A stretch of DNA of 64,000 bases, taken from contig WGMA01000012.1 in assembly GCA_016125285.1 (NCBI GenBank), positions 1-64,000 on the forward strand, written 5' to 3'. Positions 34,994 through 43,886 of this stretch are shown piece after piece; within the stretch, counting starts at the first letter, position 1, and the number at the start of each line of letters is the position of its first letter. Source of the DNA: Phycisphaera sp. (GTDB lineage: Bacteria; Planctomycetota; Phycisphaerae; Phycisphaerales; Zrk34). The position numbers were made by a program, and so were the translations under genes. Below the pieces are notes generated by a model that was given only the letters and a program-made list of their open reading frames with translations, was not told where the DNA came from and did not search any database.

Positions 34994-35899
34994 ATGAACC
35001 GGACGCGTGCACAGCTGATGTCGATGGTCTGCGCGTTGATCGCGATGGGCGTGGCGTGCGCATCGGGCGACGAGGTGTGCGCGGCCGACGAGACACGCGC
35101 CGAGACCATCCGCCGACTCGAGCGACGCATCGACGACCTGCGCGACCTCGTGGCGGACACCGAGTCGAAGGTGTTCACGCTGACCAAGGAGCACAGCGGC
35201 GCGAAGGAGCGGCTCGCGGAGGCGTCGGCGGCGTACGCCGGGTCGCAGCGGGCGCTGGACACGGCGCGGGTGAAGGCGAAGCAGACGCGCGACGCCGAGA
35301 CGCGCGTGATCCTCGAGCTCAAGCGGCGCGCCGAGGCGGACCCGCGCTACGGCGAGGCTCAGGCGCGGGTCGACGCGGCGCAGGCCGAGGTCGAACAGGC
35401 GCGCACGGCGGTGAAGGCGACGCTCAAGGAGTCGCCGGCGTACACCGAGGCGGTCGCGGCGCTGGGCGCGGCGCAGGCGGAGGTCGAGCGGGACAAGGAC
35501 GCGAAGGACCGCGCGGCGATGCTCGACGCGTCGCAGCGCGCGCTCGCGGCGGACGCGGCGGTGGCGCGGATCGAGCGCGAGGCGCTCGACGGCGACGAGG
35601 CGTACCGCGCCGCGTCGCAGAAGCTGACGATCGCCAACGCGCACCTGGGCAACGTCAACGACGCGATCGACCGCGCGATGAAGACGGACTTCCTGCGTGT
35701 CGAGAGCCGCCGGGCCGACGAGCAGGCGCGGGCCGAGCTGACCGACGCGGAGAAGACGGCGAAGGTGCAGACGCAGCGCGCCCGCGCGGCGGAGGCGACG
35801 TTCAGGAAGGTCGACGCGGCGCTGAGTCGCGCCGAGCGCGACCTCGAATCGTATCGACAGTCGCTGGCGGACACGCGGGCGGCGCTGGCGGCGTTCTGA
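34994..35899 (+). CDS. Secreted coiled-coil protein, first of a tandem array
   Basis: 301 aa from the ATG at 34994. The signal peptide (about 1-33) is followed by almost continuous coiled coil beginning [21 protein letters not shown] motif of the form D-x-x-Y-x-x-A-x3-L/V-x-x-A occurs three times: [38 protein letters not shown] and [20 protein letters not shown]. The same motifs recur in order in the next two products, so these are paralogues. No catalytic residues are seen. A scaffold or filament role in the periplasm is an inference from sequence shape. Confidence 0.7.
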   Translation: MNRTRAQLMSMVCALIAMGVACASGDEVCAADETRAETIRRLERRIDDLRDLVADTESKVFTLTKEHSGAKERLAEASAAYAGSQRALDTARVKAKQTRDAETRVILELKRRAEADPRYGEAQARVDAAQAEVEQARTAVKATLKESPAYTEAVAALGAAQAEVERDKDAKDRAAMLDASQRALAADAAVARIEREALDGDEAYRAASQKLTIANAHLGNVNDAIDRAMKTDFLRVESRRADEQARAELTDAEKTAKVQTQRARAAEATFRKVDAALSRAERDLESYRQSLADTRAALAAF

Positions 35900-35925
35900 T
35901 CGACATGCCGCACGAAAGGACAACC

Positions 35926-36816
35926 ATGCATCGATGGACGCGTAACGTGGCGGCGGTCGTGACACTGGGCGCGATGGTCGCGCTGCTCGCGGCCGGGGCG
36001 TCGGCGGTCGCGGCGAACAAGGACCAGAAGAAGAGCAAGGACGACGTGCGCCGCGAACGCGAGCGCCTGCGCGACAACGTCAACGATCTCGAAAAGCAGC
36101 TCGGCAAGGCGGAGGACCGCCGCAAGGAGGCCAAGGCGAAGCTGACCGACGCGGACAAGGATTACGAGAAGGCGTCGAAGGCGCTGAGCGCGGCGCGGGA
36201 CAAGCAGGCCGAGGCGCACCAGGCGGAGGCGAAGATGATCGCCGACCTCAAGAAGCTGTCCGACGCGGACCCGGCGATGGTCAAGGCGACGGCGGCCCAG
36301 GCCGCGGCGCAGCAGCGCGAGTCGGCCGAGCGCGACCGCGTGATCGCGGCGCTCAACACGCAGGCGGACTACGCCGCGGCGGAGAAGGCGCTCGAGGCGG
36401 CGCAGGCGAAGGTCGACGAGCTGAAGCGCACGGGGCTGGCGACGGCGGCGCAGATGCAGGAAGCCTCGCAGGCCGTGATCGATCGCGACCAGATCGTCGG
36501 CGGGATGCGTGAGAAGGCGCTGGCGGGCGACGGGCCGTACCTCAAGGCGCACGCCGAGGCGGTCGCCGCGAGCCAGGCGGTGGCGGAGATCGACCGCCGG
36601 CAGGACGAGCAGATGCGCAGCGACCCGGGTCGGCTGCGTCGGCTCGAGGCGACCAAGTCCGCCGACGAGCGCGTGCGCGACCTGTCACGCGAGTCGAGCG
36701 CGGCGCTGGCGGAGGTGAACAAACGCAAGGCGGCCTTCGCGGACGCCGACGGCGACGCCGACCGCATCCAACGCAACCTGGCGACGGCGCGGGCGCGGCT
36801 CAAGCAGTTCAACTGA
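35926..36816 (+). CDS. Secreted coiled-coil protein, second of the tandem array
   Basis: 296 aa, with AAAGGA 7 nt before the ATG. The signal peptide (about 1-30) ends ASAVAA. The coiled coil starts RRERERLRDNVNDLEKQLGK. Positions equivalent to the first gene's motifs read DADPAMVKATAAQAAAQQ, TQADYAAAEKALEAAQAKV and AGDGPYLKAHAEAVAASQAV. It starts 26 bp after the first gene. Very rich in Ala, Lys, Glu and Asp, with almost no aromatic residues. Confidence 0.7.
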   Translation: MHRWTRNVAAVVTLGAMVALLAAGASAVAANKDQKKSKDDVRRERERLRDNVNDLEKQLGKAEDRRKEAKAKLTDADKDYEKASKALSAARDKQAEAHQAEAKMIADLKKLSDADPAMVKATAAQAAAQQRESAERDRVIAALNTQADYAAAEKALEAAQAKVDELKRTGLATAAQMQEASQAVIDRDQIVGGMREKALAGDGPYLKAHAEAVAASQAVAEIDRRQDEQMRSDPGRLRRLEATKSADERVRDLSRESSAALAEVNKRKAAFADADGDADRIQRNLATARARLKQFN

Positions 36817-36878
36817 CCGGTCAACCGGCGGAACATCCGCCCGGGCCGGCGGTCTAAAAGGTGGCAAGGGGGACGCGC

Positions 36879-37739
36879 GTGGACACGAGACGGCACATCG
36901 GCGCGGCGCTGAGCATGGCGGTGCTGTGCCTGTGCGCCGGCCTCGCCGACGTGGCCGAGGCCGCGGACCCCGCGCCGCTGCGGCGCAGCTACTTCGGCGA
37001 GAGCCGCTACACGCAGCTGGAGAAGCGCGTCACGCGGATGCGCGAATCGGTCGCGAAGCTCGAGGGCGAACTCAACAACGCGAAGGCCGAATACCTCGAC
37101 GCGCTGGCCGCGAACGAGCAGGCCCAGCGTGACGCGCAGCGGGCGCACACGGGCGAGACCGTGGTGATCCGTCGGCTGCTGCGTGAGCTGGACGGCGCGG
37201 ACGCGGTCGTCGCGGCGACGGAGGACCTGGACGCGGCGCGGCGGCGGCTGGTCGCGGCGCGGAACGCGGTGACCGCGGAGCTCGAGGCCGACGAACGCTA
37301 CAACGCGATGGAGGCGACGATGCGGCGGGCGTACGACGACGTCGTGAAGCTGCGCTTCAGCGGCGACGACCCCGACCGGCTCATGACGCTCATGCGATTC
37401 GTGCTCGACCTCGACACGGTGATCAACCACGCGCGGCAGGCCATGCTCGACCGCGACACGGCGTACCTGCAGGCGCGTGCGGAGATGCGATCGGCGCAGG
37501 GTCAGTTGGTCGTCGCACGCCGCGCCGTGCATGAAGCGGCGCGCACGAGCCCCGACCGCCTCGACGCGCGTGACGCCGCCGCGACCACCACCGTCGACGC
37601 CGCCGACGCCCGCCGGCGACTGGCCGAGGCGCAGGCGCGCCTGAACCTCACGCACGACGCCCACAAACGCGCCGCCGAGGAGCTCGACAAGCTCACGCGT
37701 CAGCTCGATAACCTTGTCGAGTACACGCTGCGGCCGTGA
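36879..37739 (+). CDS. Secreted coiled-coil protein, third of the tandem array
   Basis: 286 aa from the GTG at 36879, which has AAGGGGG 6 nt upstream; an earlier GTG at 36861 lacks one. The signal peptide is about 1-28. The coiled coil starts QLEKRVTRMRESVAKLEGEL. Motif positions read ADERYNAMEATMRRAYDDV and DRDTAYLQARAEMRSAQGQL, in the same order as in the two preceding products. It is Arg-rich where the second product is Lys-rich. It follows the second gene by 62 bp. Confidence 0.68.
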   Translation: MDTRRHIGAALSMAVLCLCAGLADVAEAADPAPLRRSYFGESRYTQLEKRVTRMRESVAKLEGELNNAKAEYLDALAANEQAQRDAQRAHTGETVVIRRLLRELDGADAVVAATEDLDAARRRLVAARNAVTAELEADERYNAMEATMRRAYDDVVKLRFSGDDPDRLMTLMRFVLDLDTVINHARQAMLDRDTAYLQARAEMRSAQGQLVVARRAVHEAARTSPDRLDARDAAATTTVDAADARRRLAEAQARLNLTHDAHKRAAEELDKLTRQLDNLVEYTLRP

Positions 37740-37870
37740 CGCGCCGCCGGTCTGGGGCGCGCAAAGACGCCGGGAATCGCGGCAAATCGTTGCCCGGGGC
37801 GCGGGGCGGTCGTAGAATGGAAGGCACGGGGAACGCGTACGCCGCGTCAGTTCGTTGGGAGAATACCTTG

Positions 37871-39007
37871 ATGAAGGGATGGCAGAGCATGGCAGGTTAC
37901 AGGTTTGCGCTCGCGTTGGGAGTGGGGTTGCTGCTGTCGACGGCGATGGACGCGTCGGCGCAGTTCGTCGGGCCGATCCAGCCGGTTATCCCGCGCATCC
38001 CGATCAGCGGCAACAACGTCGGCAAGGCCAAGGAGCCGGCGCGCGACCTCCAGAACAAGATCGACAAGCGTTACGACGAGCAGGGCCTCGGCCGCAAGCG
38101 GTCGCCGGACTCGATCGACGCGAAGCTGGAACTGGCGCGGAAGCGTGAGGCGGAGGCGAAGGCCCGGCTCGACGAGGCCGAGGCGCACCTCGCGGCGTTG
38201 CTGAAGGACCCGCAGGACGCGGCGCCCGCCGAAAAGGCCGACGGCGCCCCCGCGCCCCTCGGCGCGACGGTCAAGCCGCCCGCCGGCAAGGCGACCGATC
38301 CGAACGCCGCGCCGGCCGACGCGAAGAAGACTTCCGCCGTGTCGCTCAAGGCTGTCGAGGGCGCCGACGGCAAGGCCGACCCGGACGTGTTCGTCTTCGA
38401 GGTCGACGAGAAGGCGCTGAACAACGCGAAGGCCGCGAAGGCCGACAAGCCCGCCGACGCGAAGGCCGCGCCGGCGAACGGCGGATACAAGACGCAGGAC
38501 GAGCTGATCCTCGAGGCGACCGACGCGGTGGCGAAGGCGGAGAAGATCGCGATCGCCCCGCTGCTGTCGGACCCGAAGTTCGCCGAGGCGTACAACGGCC
38601 TGACCGAGGCGAAGAAGACGCTGGCGTCGGAGAAGTCTAAGAAGGAGCCCGACCGCGGCAAGGTGGCGCAGTCGGCCATGGAGATCCTCAAGTACGAACG
38701 CGTGACCAAGAAGCCGACCGAGCAGGCCCTGAACCGCAGCGAAGAATACCAGCAGGCGCAGAAGGTGCTGACCGACGCGAAGCTCGGCAAGCGCGTCGTC
38801 GTGCCGCAGTTCGACGATCCGCCGGCCCCATCGTCGGCCACACCGAGCGAGACGACCACGCTCGGCGCGCCGCGCACGCCCACCGCCGGCATCGACGTCG
38901 TCACCGCCGCGCGGCAGCAGGTCGCCCTCGCCCGCATCAACTACGAAAAGGCCCAGTCGCAGGTCGTCAACCTCGAGAAGCTCCAGCGCCTCCAGAAGAC
39001 ACGCTGA
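37871..39007 (+). CDS. Secreted Ala/Lys-rich protein, fourth of the array
   Basis: 378 aa from the ATG at 37871, which has GGGAGA upstream. The signal peptide is about 1-33. A coiled-coil block (KLELARKREAEAKARLDEAE) is followed by a disordered Ala/Pro/Lys segment (about 115-200), then more helix with SDPKFAEAYNGLTEAKKTL and NRSEEYQQAQKVLTDAKL. These match the repeated motif of the three upstream genes, though less closely. A final coiled coil ends VVNLEKLQRLQKT. The gene is longer than its neighbours because of the disordered insert. Confidence 0.65.
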   Translation: MKGWQSMAGYRFALALGVGLLLSTAMDASAQFVGPIQPVIPRIPISGNNVGKAKEPARDLQNKIDKRYDEQGLGRKRSPDSIDAKLELARKREAEAKARLDEAEAHLAALLKDPQDAAPAEKADGAPAPLGATVKPPAGKATDPNAAPADAKKTSAVSLKAVEGADGKADPDVFVFEVDEKALNNAKAAKADKPADAKAAPANGGYKTQDELILEATDAVAKAEKIAIAPLLSDPKFAEAYNGLTEAKKTLASEKSKKEPDRGKVAQSAMEILKYERVTKKPTEQALNRSEEYQQAQKVLTDAKLGKRVVVPQFDDPPAPSSATPSETTTLGAPRTPTAGIDVVTAARQQVALARINYEKAQSQVVNLEKLQRLQKTR

Positions 39008-39167
39008 CCCGCACCGACCAGGGCCGGCCCCTCTCCCTCCAAGGGCGACGGCTGGGGTGAGGGTAAAGCGATCGGAAGCTGCGCGCGCATCGCGCGGGGT
39101 GCGCCGCGTTCGGTGAATCGACCCCCTCACCCAACCTCTCCCCCGCCCGGCGGAGAGGGGTTAAGAA
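39008..39167. repeat. Palindromic CCCTCTCC-type intergenic element in a second convergent gap
   Basis: The same design as 24491-24640: CCCCTCTCCCTCCAAGGG near the left end, a GGGGTGAGGGT block, and a C-rich then G-rich hairpin (about 39123-39162) at the right end, with TGAATCGACCCCCT at 39114-39127. It again occupies exactly the space between two converging stop codons (39007 and 39168). Confidence 0.7.
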
Positions 39168-40697
39168 TCACAGGCCCGGCCGCGTCCCCTTCGACTGGAT
39201 GATCGACTCGAGCTGCTCGATCATCCGCTCGGCGACCTTCGGGTTGGCGTCGATCACGTTCGACTTCTCCGCCTGATCCGTCGTCAGGTCGTAGAGCTTG
39301 TAACCGGGCTTGCCCTTCTTGCCGCCCGCCTCGCGGATGAGCTTCCAGCCGCCCACGCGGTAACCCAGCTTCGACATGCTGTTGCCCTGCTGAACGATCG
39401 ACTCGCGTGCGTCGGCGTCGGCCTTGCCGAGCAGCGCCGGCAGCACGTTGAGGCTGTCCACGCACGCGCCCTTCGGCAGCTCCACGCCCGTCAGCGCCGC
39501 GAACGACGCCGCCAGGTCGATCGTGCACACGATCTGGTCCGACACGCCCGGCTTGATGTGCCCCGGCCAGCGCGTGATGAACGGCGTCCGCGTGCCGCCC
39601 TCCCACACCGTGTACTTCCCGCCCGACCAGTCGCCCGCCGGCTTGTGATCGCCCAGCTTCTCCACCGCGCCGTCCTTATAACCGTCGTCCAGCACCGGAC
39701 CGTTGTCCGAGCAGAACACGATCAGCGTGTTGTCCGTCAGCTTCATCCGGTCCAGCGTGTCGAGCAGCTGACCGACCTCCCAGTCCAGCTCCACGATCGA
39801 GTCGCCGCGCAGCCCCAGCGGCGTCTTGCCCTGGAAACGCTCGTTCGGCATCCGAGGCACGTGGATGTTGTGCGCCGCGTAGAACATGAAGAACGGCCCG
39901 TCCTTGTGCTGCTCGATCCACGCCGTCGACTTCTCGATCCACTTGTCCGCCAGGTCCTCGTCACGCCAGCGCGCCGACTTGCCGCCGCCGTAGAATCCGA
40001 TCCGACCGATGCCGTTGTGCACCGTGCTGTTGTGACCGTGCGACCAGTCCAGCTTCAGCGTCTTGCGCACCTCCGGGTCCTTGCCCTCCGGCTGGCCGTC
40101 CTCGTTCTTGTTGCTCACCCAGATCGGGTCCTTCGGGTCCAGGTTCACCACGCGGTGGTTCTCGACGTACACCTGCGGCACGCGGTCGTTCGTCGTCGGC
40201 AGCAGGAAGCAGTAGTCGAAGCCCAGCTCGTTCGGCCCCGGCTTCAGCTCGCCGTTCCAGTCCGGGCCCTTGCCCTCGCCCAGACCGAGGTGCCACTTGC
40301 CGATCACCGCCGTCGCGTAACCCGCCCGCTTCAGCACCGACGCGATCGTCTCGTGCTTCGTGTCGATCCGCAGCGTCGCGTCCGGCGGAGCGATCCCCGT
40401 GCCCGGGTCGCGGAACGCGAAACGACCCGTGATGAACGAGTAACGCGTCGGCGTGCACGTCGACGCCGAGCAGTAACCGCTCGTGAAGTTCAACCCCTCG
40501 CTGGCCAACCGATCGATGTTCGGCGTGTGCACACGCGTCGCGCCGTTGCAGCTGATGTCGCCGAACCCCAGGTCGTCGGCCATGATCACGATGATGTTCG
40601 GCTTGTCGGCCGCCCCAGCGACGCGCGCCGACACGAGCGCGCCGACACACGCGATCAGCGTGACAACGGCGCAGGTAAAACGATTGCGGTAACTCAT
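39168..40697 (-). CDS. Secreted sulfatase, canonical formylglycine motif
   Basis: 509 aa from the ATG at 40697, with AAAGGGA upstream. The signal peptide (1-30) ends ARVAGAA. The metal-binding start is NIIVIMADDLGFGD. The formylglycine site is CTPTRYSFITGR with Cys81, which a sulfatase-modifying enzyme would oxidise. GKWHLG, FFMFYAAHNIHVPRM and FCSDNGPVLDDG supply the remaining metal and sulfate ligands. It is of the arylsulfatase A type (family S1) and would remove sulfate from a carbohydrate in the periplasm. It lies 97 bp after another sulfatase in the same direction. No anaerobic modifying enzyme is encoded nearby. Confidence 0.92.
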   Translation of the reverse strand: MSYRNRFTCAVVTLIACVGALVSARVAGAADKPNIIVIMADDLGFGDISCNGATRVHTPNIDRLASEGLNFTSGYCSASTCTPTRYSFITGRFAFRDPGTGIAPPDATLRIDTKHETIASVLKRAGYATAVIGKWHLGLGEGKGPDWNGELKPGPNELGFDYCFLLPTTNDRVPQVYVENHRVVNLDPKDPIWVSNKNEDGQPEGKDPEVRKTLKLDWSHGHNSTVHNGIGRIGFYGGGKSARWRDEDLADKWIEKSTAWIEQHKDGPFFMFYAAHNIHVPRMPNERFQGKTPLGLRGDSIVELDWEVGQLLDTLDRMKLTDNTLIVFCSDNGPVLDDGYKDGAVEKLGDHKPAGDWSGGKYTVWEGGTRTPFITRWPGHIKPGVSDQIVCTIDLAASFAALTGVELPKGACVDSLNVLPALLGKADADARESIVQQGNSMSKLGYRVGGWKLIREAGGKKGKPGYKLYDLTTDQAEKSNVIDANPKVAERMIEQLESIIQSKGTRPGL

Positions 40698-40765
40698 GCG
40701 TATCCCTTTCCTGTGCTCCAACAGGTATCTCTTTGCACCGATGCCCTCGACCACGGCGCGTCACA

Positions 40766-40790
40766 TCACCAAATCACCACTTCACCAAAT
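40766..40790. repeat. Short direct repeat TCACCAAAT between the two sulfatase genes
   Basis: TCACCAAAT occurs at 40766-40774 and 40782-40790 with CACCACT between. It is a further phrase-like micro-repeat of the kind seen in other gaps of this window, but too short to assign. Confidence 0.4.
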
Positions 40791-40794
40791 GAAT

Positions 40795-42366
40795 TCACTT
40801 CTTCTTGTTCTTCTTCGGGCCGCCCGTGCCTTCGGGGTCCTCGTCGGTCACCTTCAGCTGATCGCGCAGGCGGTCCAGCTCGCTCATCAGCCGCGCCTTC
40901 ACGTCCGCGTGCGCCGGGTCGTCGATGAAGTTTTTCGTCTCCAGCGGGTTCTCCTTCAGGTCGATCAGCTCCCACTGGTCGTCGGTGTAGAAGTGGATCA
41001 GCTTGTAGCGCCCGTCCACCACGCCCTCGTGCTTGTGCACCGAGTGCGCGCCGGGGAACTCGTAGTAGTGGTAGTAGAAACTCTTCCGCCAGTCCTCCGG
41101 CGTCTTGCCCTTGAGGATCGGCACCAGCGACTTGCCCTGCATGTCGTCCGGCACCTTCACGCCCGCGATGTCCAGGAACGTCTCGGCCAGGTCCAGCGAG
41201 CTGACGATGTCGTGGTTCTCGCTGCCCGGCTTCACCACGCCCGGCCAACGCACCATCAGCGGCGTCCGCAGCGACTCCTCGTAGATCCAACGCTTGTCGA
41301 ACCACCCGTGCTCGCCCAGATAAAAACCCTGGTCCGAGCAGTAGATCACCACCGTGTTCTTCGCCAGCCCCGACTCGTCGAGGTAGTCGAGCAGGCGGCC
41401 GATCTCGTCGTCGACGCTGCGCACGCAGCGGAGGTAGTCCTTCATGTAACGCTGATACTTCCAGCGGATCAGGTCGTCGCCCTCGAGGTTCGCCTTCTTG
41501 AACGCCTCGTTCTTCGGGTTGTACGCCGCGTCCCACGTGGCGCGCTGCTCCGGCGTCAGGTTGCCCGGCGCCGTCAGCTTCAGGTCCGCCGCGTTCATCG
41601 TCTTCTTGATCATCATGTCTTGGTTCTTGACCGCGTCGGGCCGACCCGCGTAATCGTCGAACAGCGTGGGCGGCTCGGGGATCGTCACGTCGTCGAACAG
41701 GTGCAGGTACTTCGGCGCCGGCTGCCAGTTGCGGTGCGGCGCCTTGTGCTGCGCCATCAGCATGAACGGCTTGTTCGGGTCGCGACCCTCCTTGAGCCAC
41801 TTCAGCGTCAGGTCGCCGATGATCTCCGTCGTGTAACCCTCGTGCTTGATCTTCTCCACCTGCTTGATGTCGCCCGTGCCGGTCGCGTCGCGGAGCATCG
41901 GCGGGTTGTAGTACGGCCCCTGCCCGACCAGCACCTCCGAGTAGTTGTAACCCTGCGGCGCCTGGTGCTCGCCGAGGTGCCACTTGCCGATCACCGCCGT
42001 CTGATACCCCGCGGCCTGGAGCAGCTTGGGGAACGTCTGCTGGTCGCCGTTGAACTTGTTGCCGTTGCGGACGAACCCGTTGATGTGCGAGTACTTGCCC
42101 GTCTGGATCACCGCACGCATCGGGCCGCACAACGAGTTGGTCACGTAACACTCGCGGAACAGCATGCCGTCCTTCGCGATCCGGTCGAAGTTCGGCGTCG
42201 GCGCGATCTTGCCGACCGGATACCCGTAAGCACCGATCGCCTGGTACGCCTGGTCGTCGGAGAAGATGAAGATGATGTTCGGACGCGGGTCCGCGGCGCG
42301 GGCCGCGGCGGAAGAGATCAGACAGACAACCATCAGGGCGGCGATAACGCCGAGGAAACGAATCAT
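40795..42366 (-). CDS. Secreted sulfatase with altered motif CGPMR
   Basis: 523 aa, with GAGGT 8 nt before the ATG. The signal peptide (1-25) is followed by [19 protein letters not shown]. The formylglycine site reads [18 protein letters not shown] with Cys80; close relatives have CGPSR, so Ser at position 83 is Met here. [23 protein letters not shown] and [19 protein letters not shown] are intact, as in heparan and choline-type S1 sulfatases. The Lys-rich end (GPKKNKKK) is unusual for a secreted enzyme. The Cys, Pro and Arg that matter most for conversion remain, so it is probably active, but less certainly than the neighbouring copy. Confidence 0.88.
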   Translation of the reverse strand: MIRFLGVIAALMVVCLISSAAARAADPRPNIIFIFSDDQAYQAIGAYGYPVGKIAPTPNFDRIAKDGMLFRECYVTNSLCGPMRAVIQTGKYSHINGFVRNGNKFNGDQQTFPKLLQAAGYQTAVIGKWHLGEHQAPQGYNYSEVLVGQGPYYNPPMLRDATGTGDIKQVEKIKHEGYTTEIIGDLTLKWLKEGRDPNKPFMLMAQHKAPHRNWQPAPKYLHLFDDVTIPEPPTLFDDYAGRPDAVKNQDMMIKKTMNAADLKLTAPGNLTPEQRATWDAAYNPKNEAFKKANLEGDDLIRWKYQRYMKDYLRCVRSVDDEIGRLLDYLDESGLAKNTVVIYCSDQGFYLGEHGWFDKRWIYEESLRTPLMVRWPGVVKPGSENHDIVSSLDLAETFLDIAGVKVPDDMQGKSLVPILKGKTPEDWRKSFYYHYYEFPGAHSVHKHEGVVDGRYKLIHFYTDDQWELIDLKENPLETKNFIDDPAHADVKARLMSELDRLRDQLKVTDEDPEGTGGPKKNKKK

Positions 42367-42496
42367 GAAACTGTACCTCGTCTTTGGTTTTTCGAAACCA
42401 TGCCCGCGGCCATTATAGGGGGCGCACCGGTGCGCCTGTAAAGGCCGTTGCGCAGGATCGTTGGGGGTCTAAGGCTCAACGTCGCCTCCGACGGGC

Positions 42497-43657
42497 CTAT
42501 TGCCAGTTCAGACCCGTGTTTAGCTTACCGAGCACGCGCACGTCGTTCGGCGCCGCGGTGACGACCGCCATGTCCTCGACGCGCACCCCGCCGTGCGTCG
42601 CGCTGTACAGGCCCGGCTCGACGGTGAACACCTCGTTGGTCAGCATCGCGCCGGCGTCATAGTCCAGCAGGATCGGCTCGTGCACGTCGAGCCCGATGCC
42701 GTGGCCCGTGCCGTGACGCATGAACGGCCGGTCGTCGCGCAGCAGCTCGAACCCGCCGCCGCGTCGCTCTTCGTACCCGTGCCGCGTTAGCACGTCGATC
42801 ACCGCGCGGTGCACCTGCTCGCCGGTGACGCCCGGACGCAGCGCCGCGATGCCCACGTCGTGCGCCTCCACCACCGCCGCGTGCATCGCCACCACCTCGT
42901 CGCTCGCCTCGCCGTGCACCACCGTCCGCGTGCAGTCGCCGTTGTAACGCGACGCCTCGTCACGCGGGAAGATGTCCACGATCACCGGCACGCCGGTCTT
43001 CAACGGCCCCGTGCCGAAGTGATGACAGTCCGCCACGTGCGGCGTCGTCACGACGATCGAGTCGTGCGGCGTCGAGAACCCGCGCTCGATCAGGTATCGC
43101 GTGATCGTCCGACGCACACGCTCCGACGTCAGCGCCTCGCCCTCGTGCCGCAGCACGCCGTCGCGGTCTGCCGTCGCCCGCGCGATCAGACCGCACGCCA
43201 TCGCCATCGCGTCGTGCGTCATCCGCTGCGCCCGCTCCAGCGCCTCCAACTCGTCGGCCTGTTTAACACGTCGCTCGAGCACGCCGAGTTCGCCGTCGTA
43301 CTCCAGCTCGATGCCCGCACGCCGCATGTGCTCGGCGAAGATGTACGGCAGCGTGCGGTCCGTGGTCGCGCGCGTCACGCCCCGCCGCCGCAGACACTCC
43401 GCCGCCGCCTGCGCCAACGCCGTGTCGCGATCGCCGCTCAGCCCCCCGGCCGGCGCGTAGTCCGCCGCGCACCCCACCGCGTCGGCCCGCGCGTCACGCC
43501 GGGCGCGATCCATCTCGATGTCACGCACCAGCAGCAGCGACGACGCCCCGTCGTCGATCAGCACGTTGCTGTCCCCCACGAAAAACCGCGTGCGATGAAA
43601 CAGCGTCGTGTTGCTCGTCGGCACCCCGGCCATCACGATCGTGCGCTGCGTCGGCAT
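42497..43657 (-). CDS. M24 family metallopeptidase (Xaa-Pro aminopeptidase-like)
   Basis: 386 aa from the ATG at 43657; no Shine-Dalgarno is seen. The creatinase-like N-domain (about 1-150) precedes the pita-bread fold. The five metal ligands are in IVDIFPRDEASRYNGDCTRT (two Asp), RHGTGHGIGLDVHEP (His), VFTVEPGLYS (Glu) and GVRVEDMAVV (Glu). It would cleave the N-terminal residue before Pro or act on a modified dipeptide. It reads toward the sulfatases but is separated from them by 130 bp. Confidence 0.9.
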   Translation of the reverse strand: MPTQRTIVMAGVPTSNTTLFHRTRFFVGDSNVLIDDGASSLLLVRDIEMDRARRDARADAVGCAADYAPAGGLSGDRDTALAQAAAECLRRRGVTRATTDRTLPYIFAEHMRRAGIELEYDGELGVLERRVKQADELEALERAQRMTHDAMAMACGLIARATADRDGVLRHEGEALTSERVRRTITRYLIERGFSTPHDSIVVTTPHVADCHHFGTGPLKTGVPVIVDIFPRDEASRYNGDCTRTVVHGEASDEVVAMHAAVVEAHDVGIAALRPGVTGEQVHRAVIDVLTRHGYEERRGGGFELLRDDRPFMRHGTGHGIGLDVHEPILLDYDAGAMLTNEVFTVEPGLYSATHGGVRVEDMAVVTAAPNDVRVLGKLNTGLNWQ

Positions 43658-43676
43658 GCGGGCATCATACACCGGG

Positions 43677-43830
43677 GAAATGACCAATGACCAAGCCTCA
43701 ATGCCCAAATGGGGAACGATGCTGGATGGCTCCGCGGCTCCGATCATCCAGCATCGCGAGCGAAGCGAGCTATCCAGCAACCAGCATCGGTTCCCCATTT
43801 GATCGTTGGTGCTCGGCCATTGGTCATTCC
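43677..43830. repeat. Long imperfect palindrome in a divergent gap
   Basis: The left arm contains AATGACCAATG, CAAATGGGGAAC (43706-43717) and CGATGCTGG. The right arm contains the inverse of each, including GTTCCCCATTTG at 43790-43801, which is perfect. The centre carries GATGCTGGAT and ATCCAGCATC words and GCGAGCGAAGCGAGC. It occupies about 154 bp upstream of two diverging genes, so it is not a terminator. Confidence 0.8.
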
Positions 43831-43886
43831 GCGCAGCGCGACTATGCTGTGCCGATCCCCATTCATCACGTAACGAGGCACACGAC

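Noticed and set aside
33832-35925. The upstream two-thirds of a 994-codon plus-strand frame
   Set aside because: It overlaps the dnaJ-like gene in antisense and the first coiled-coil gene in another frame. Only the part from 35926 has a Shine-Dalgarno and signal peptide.
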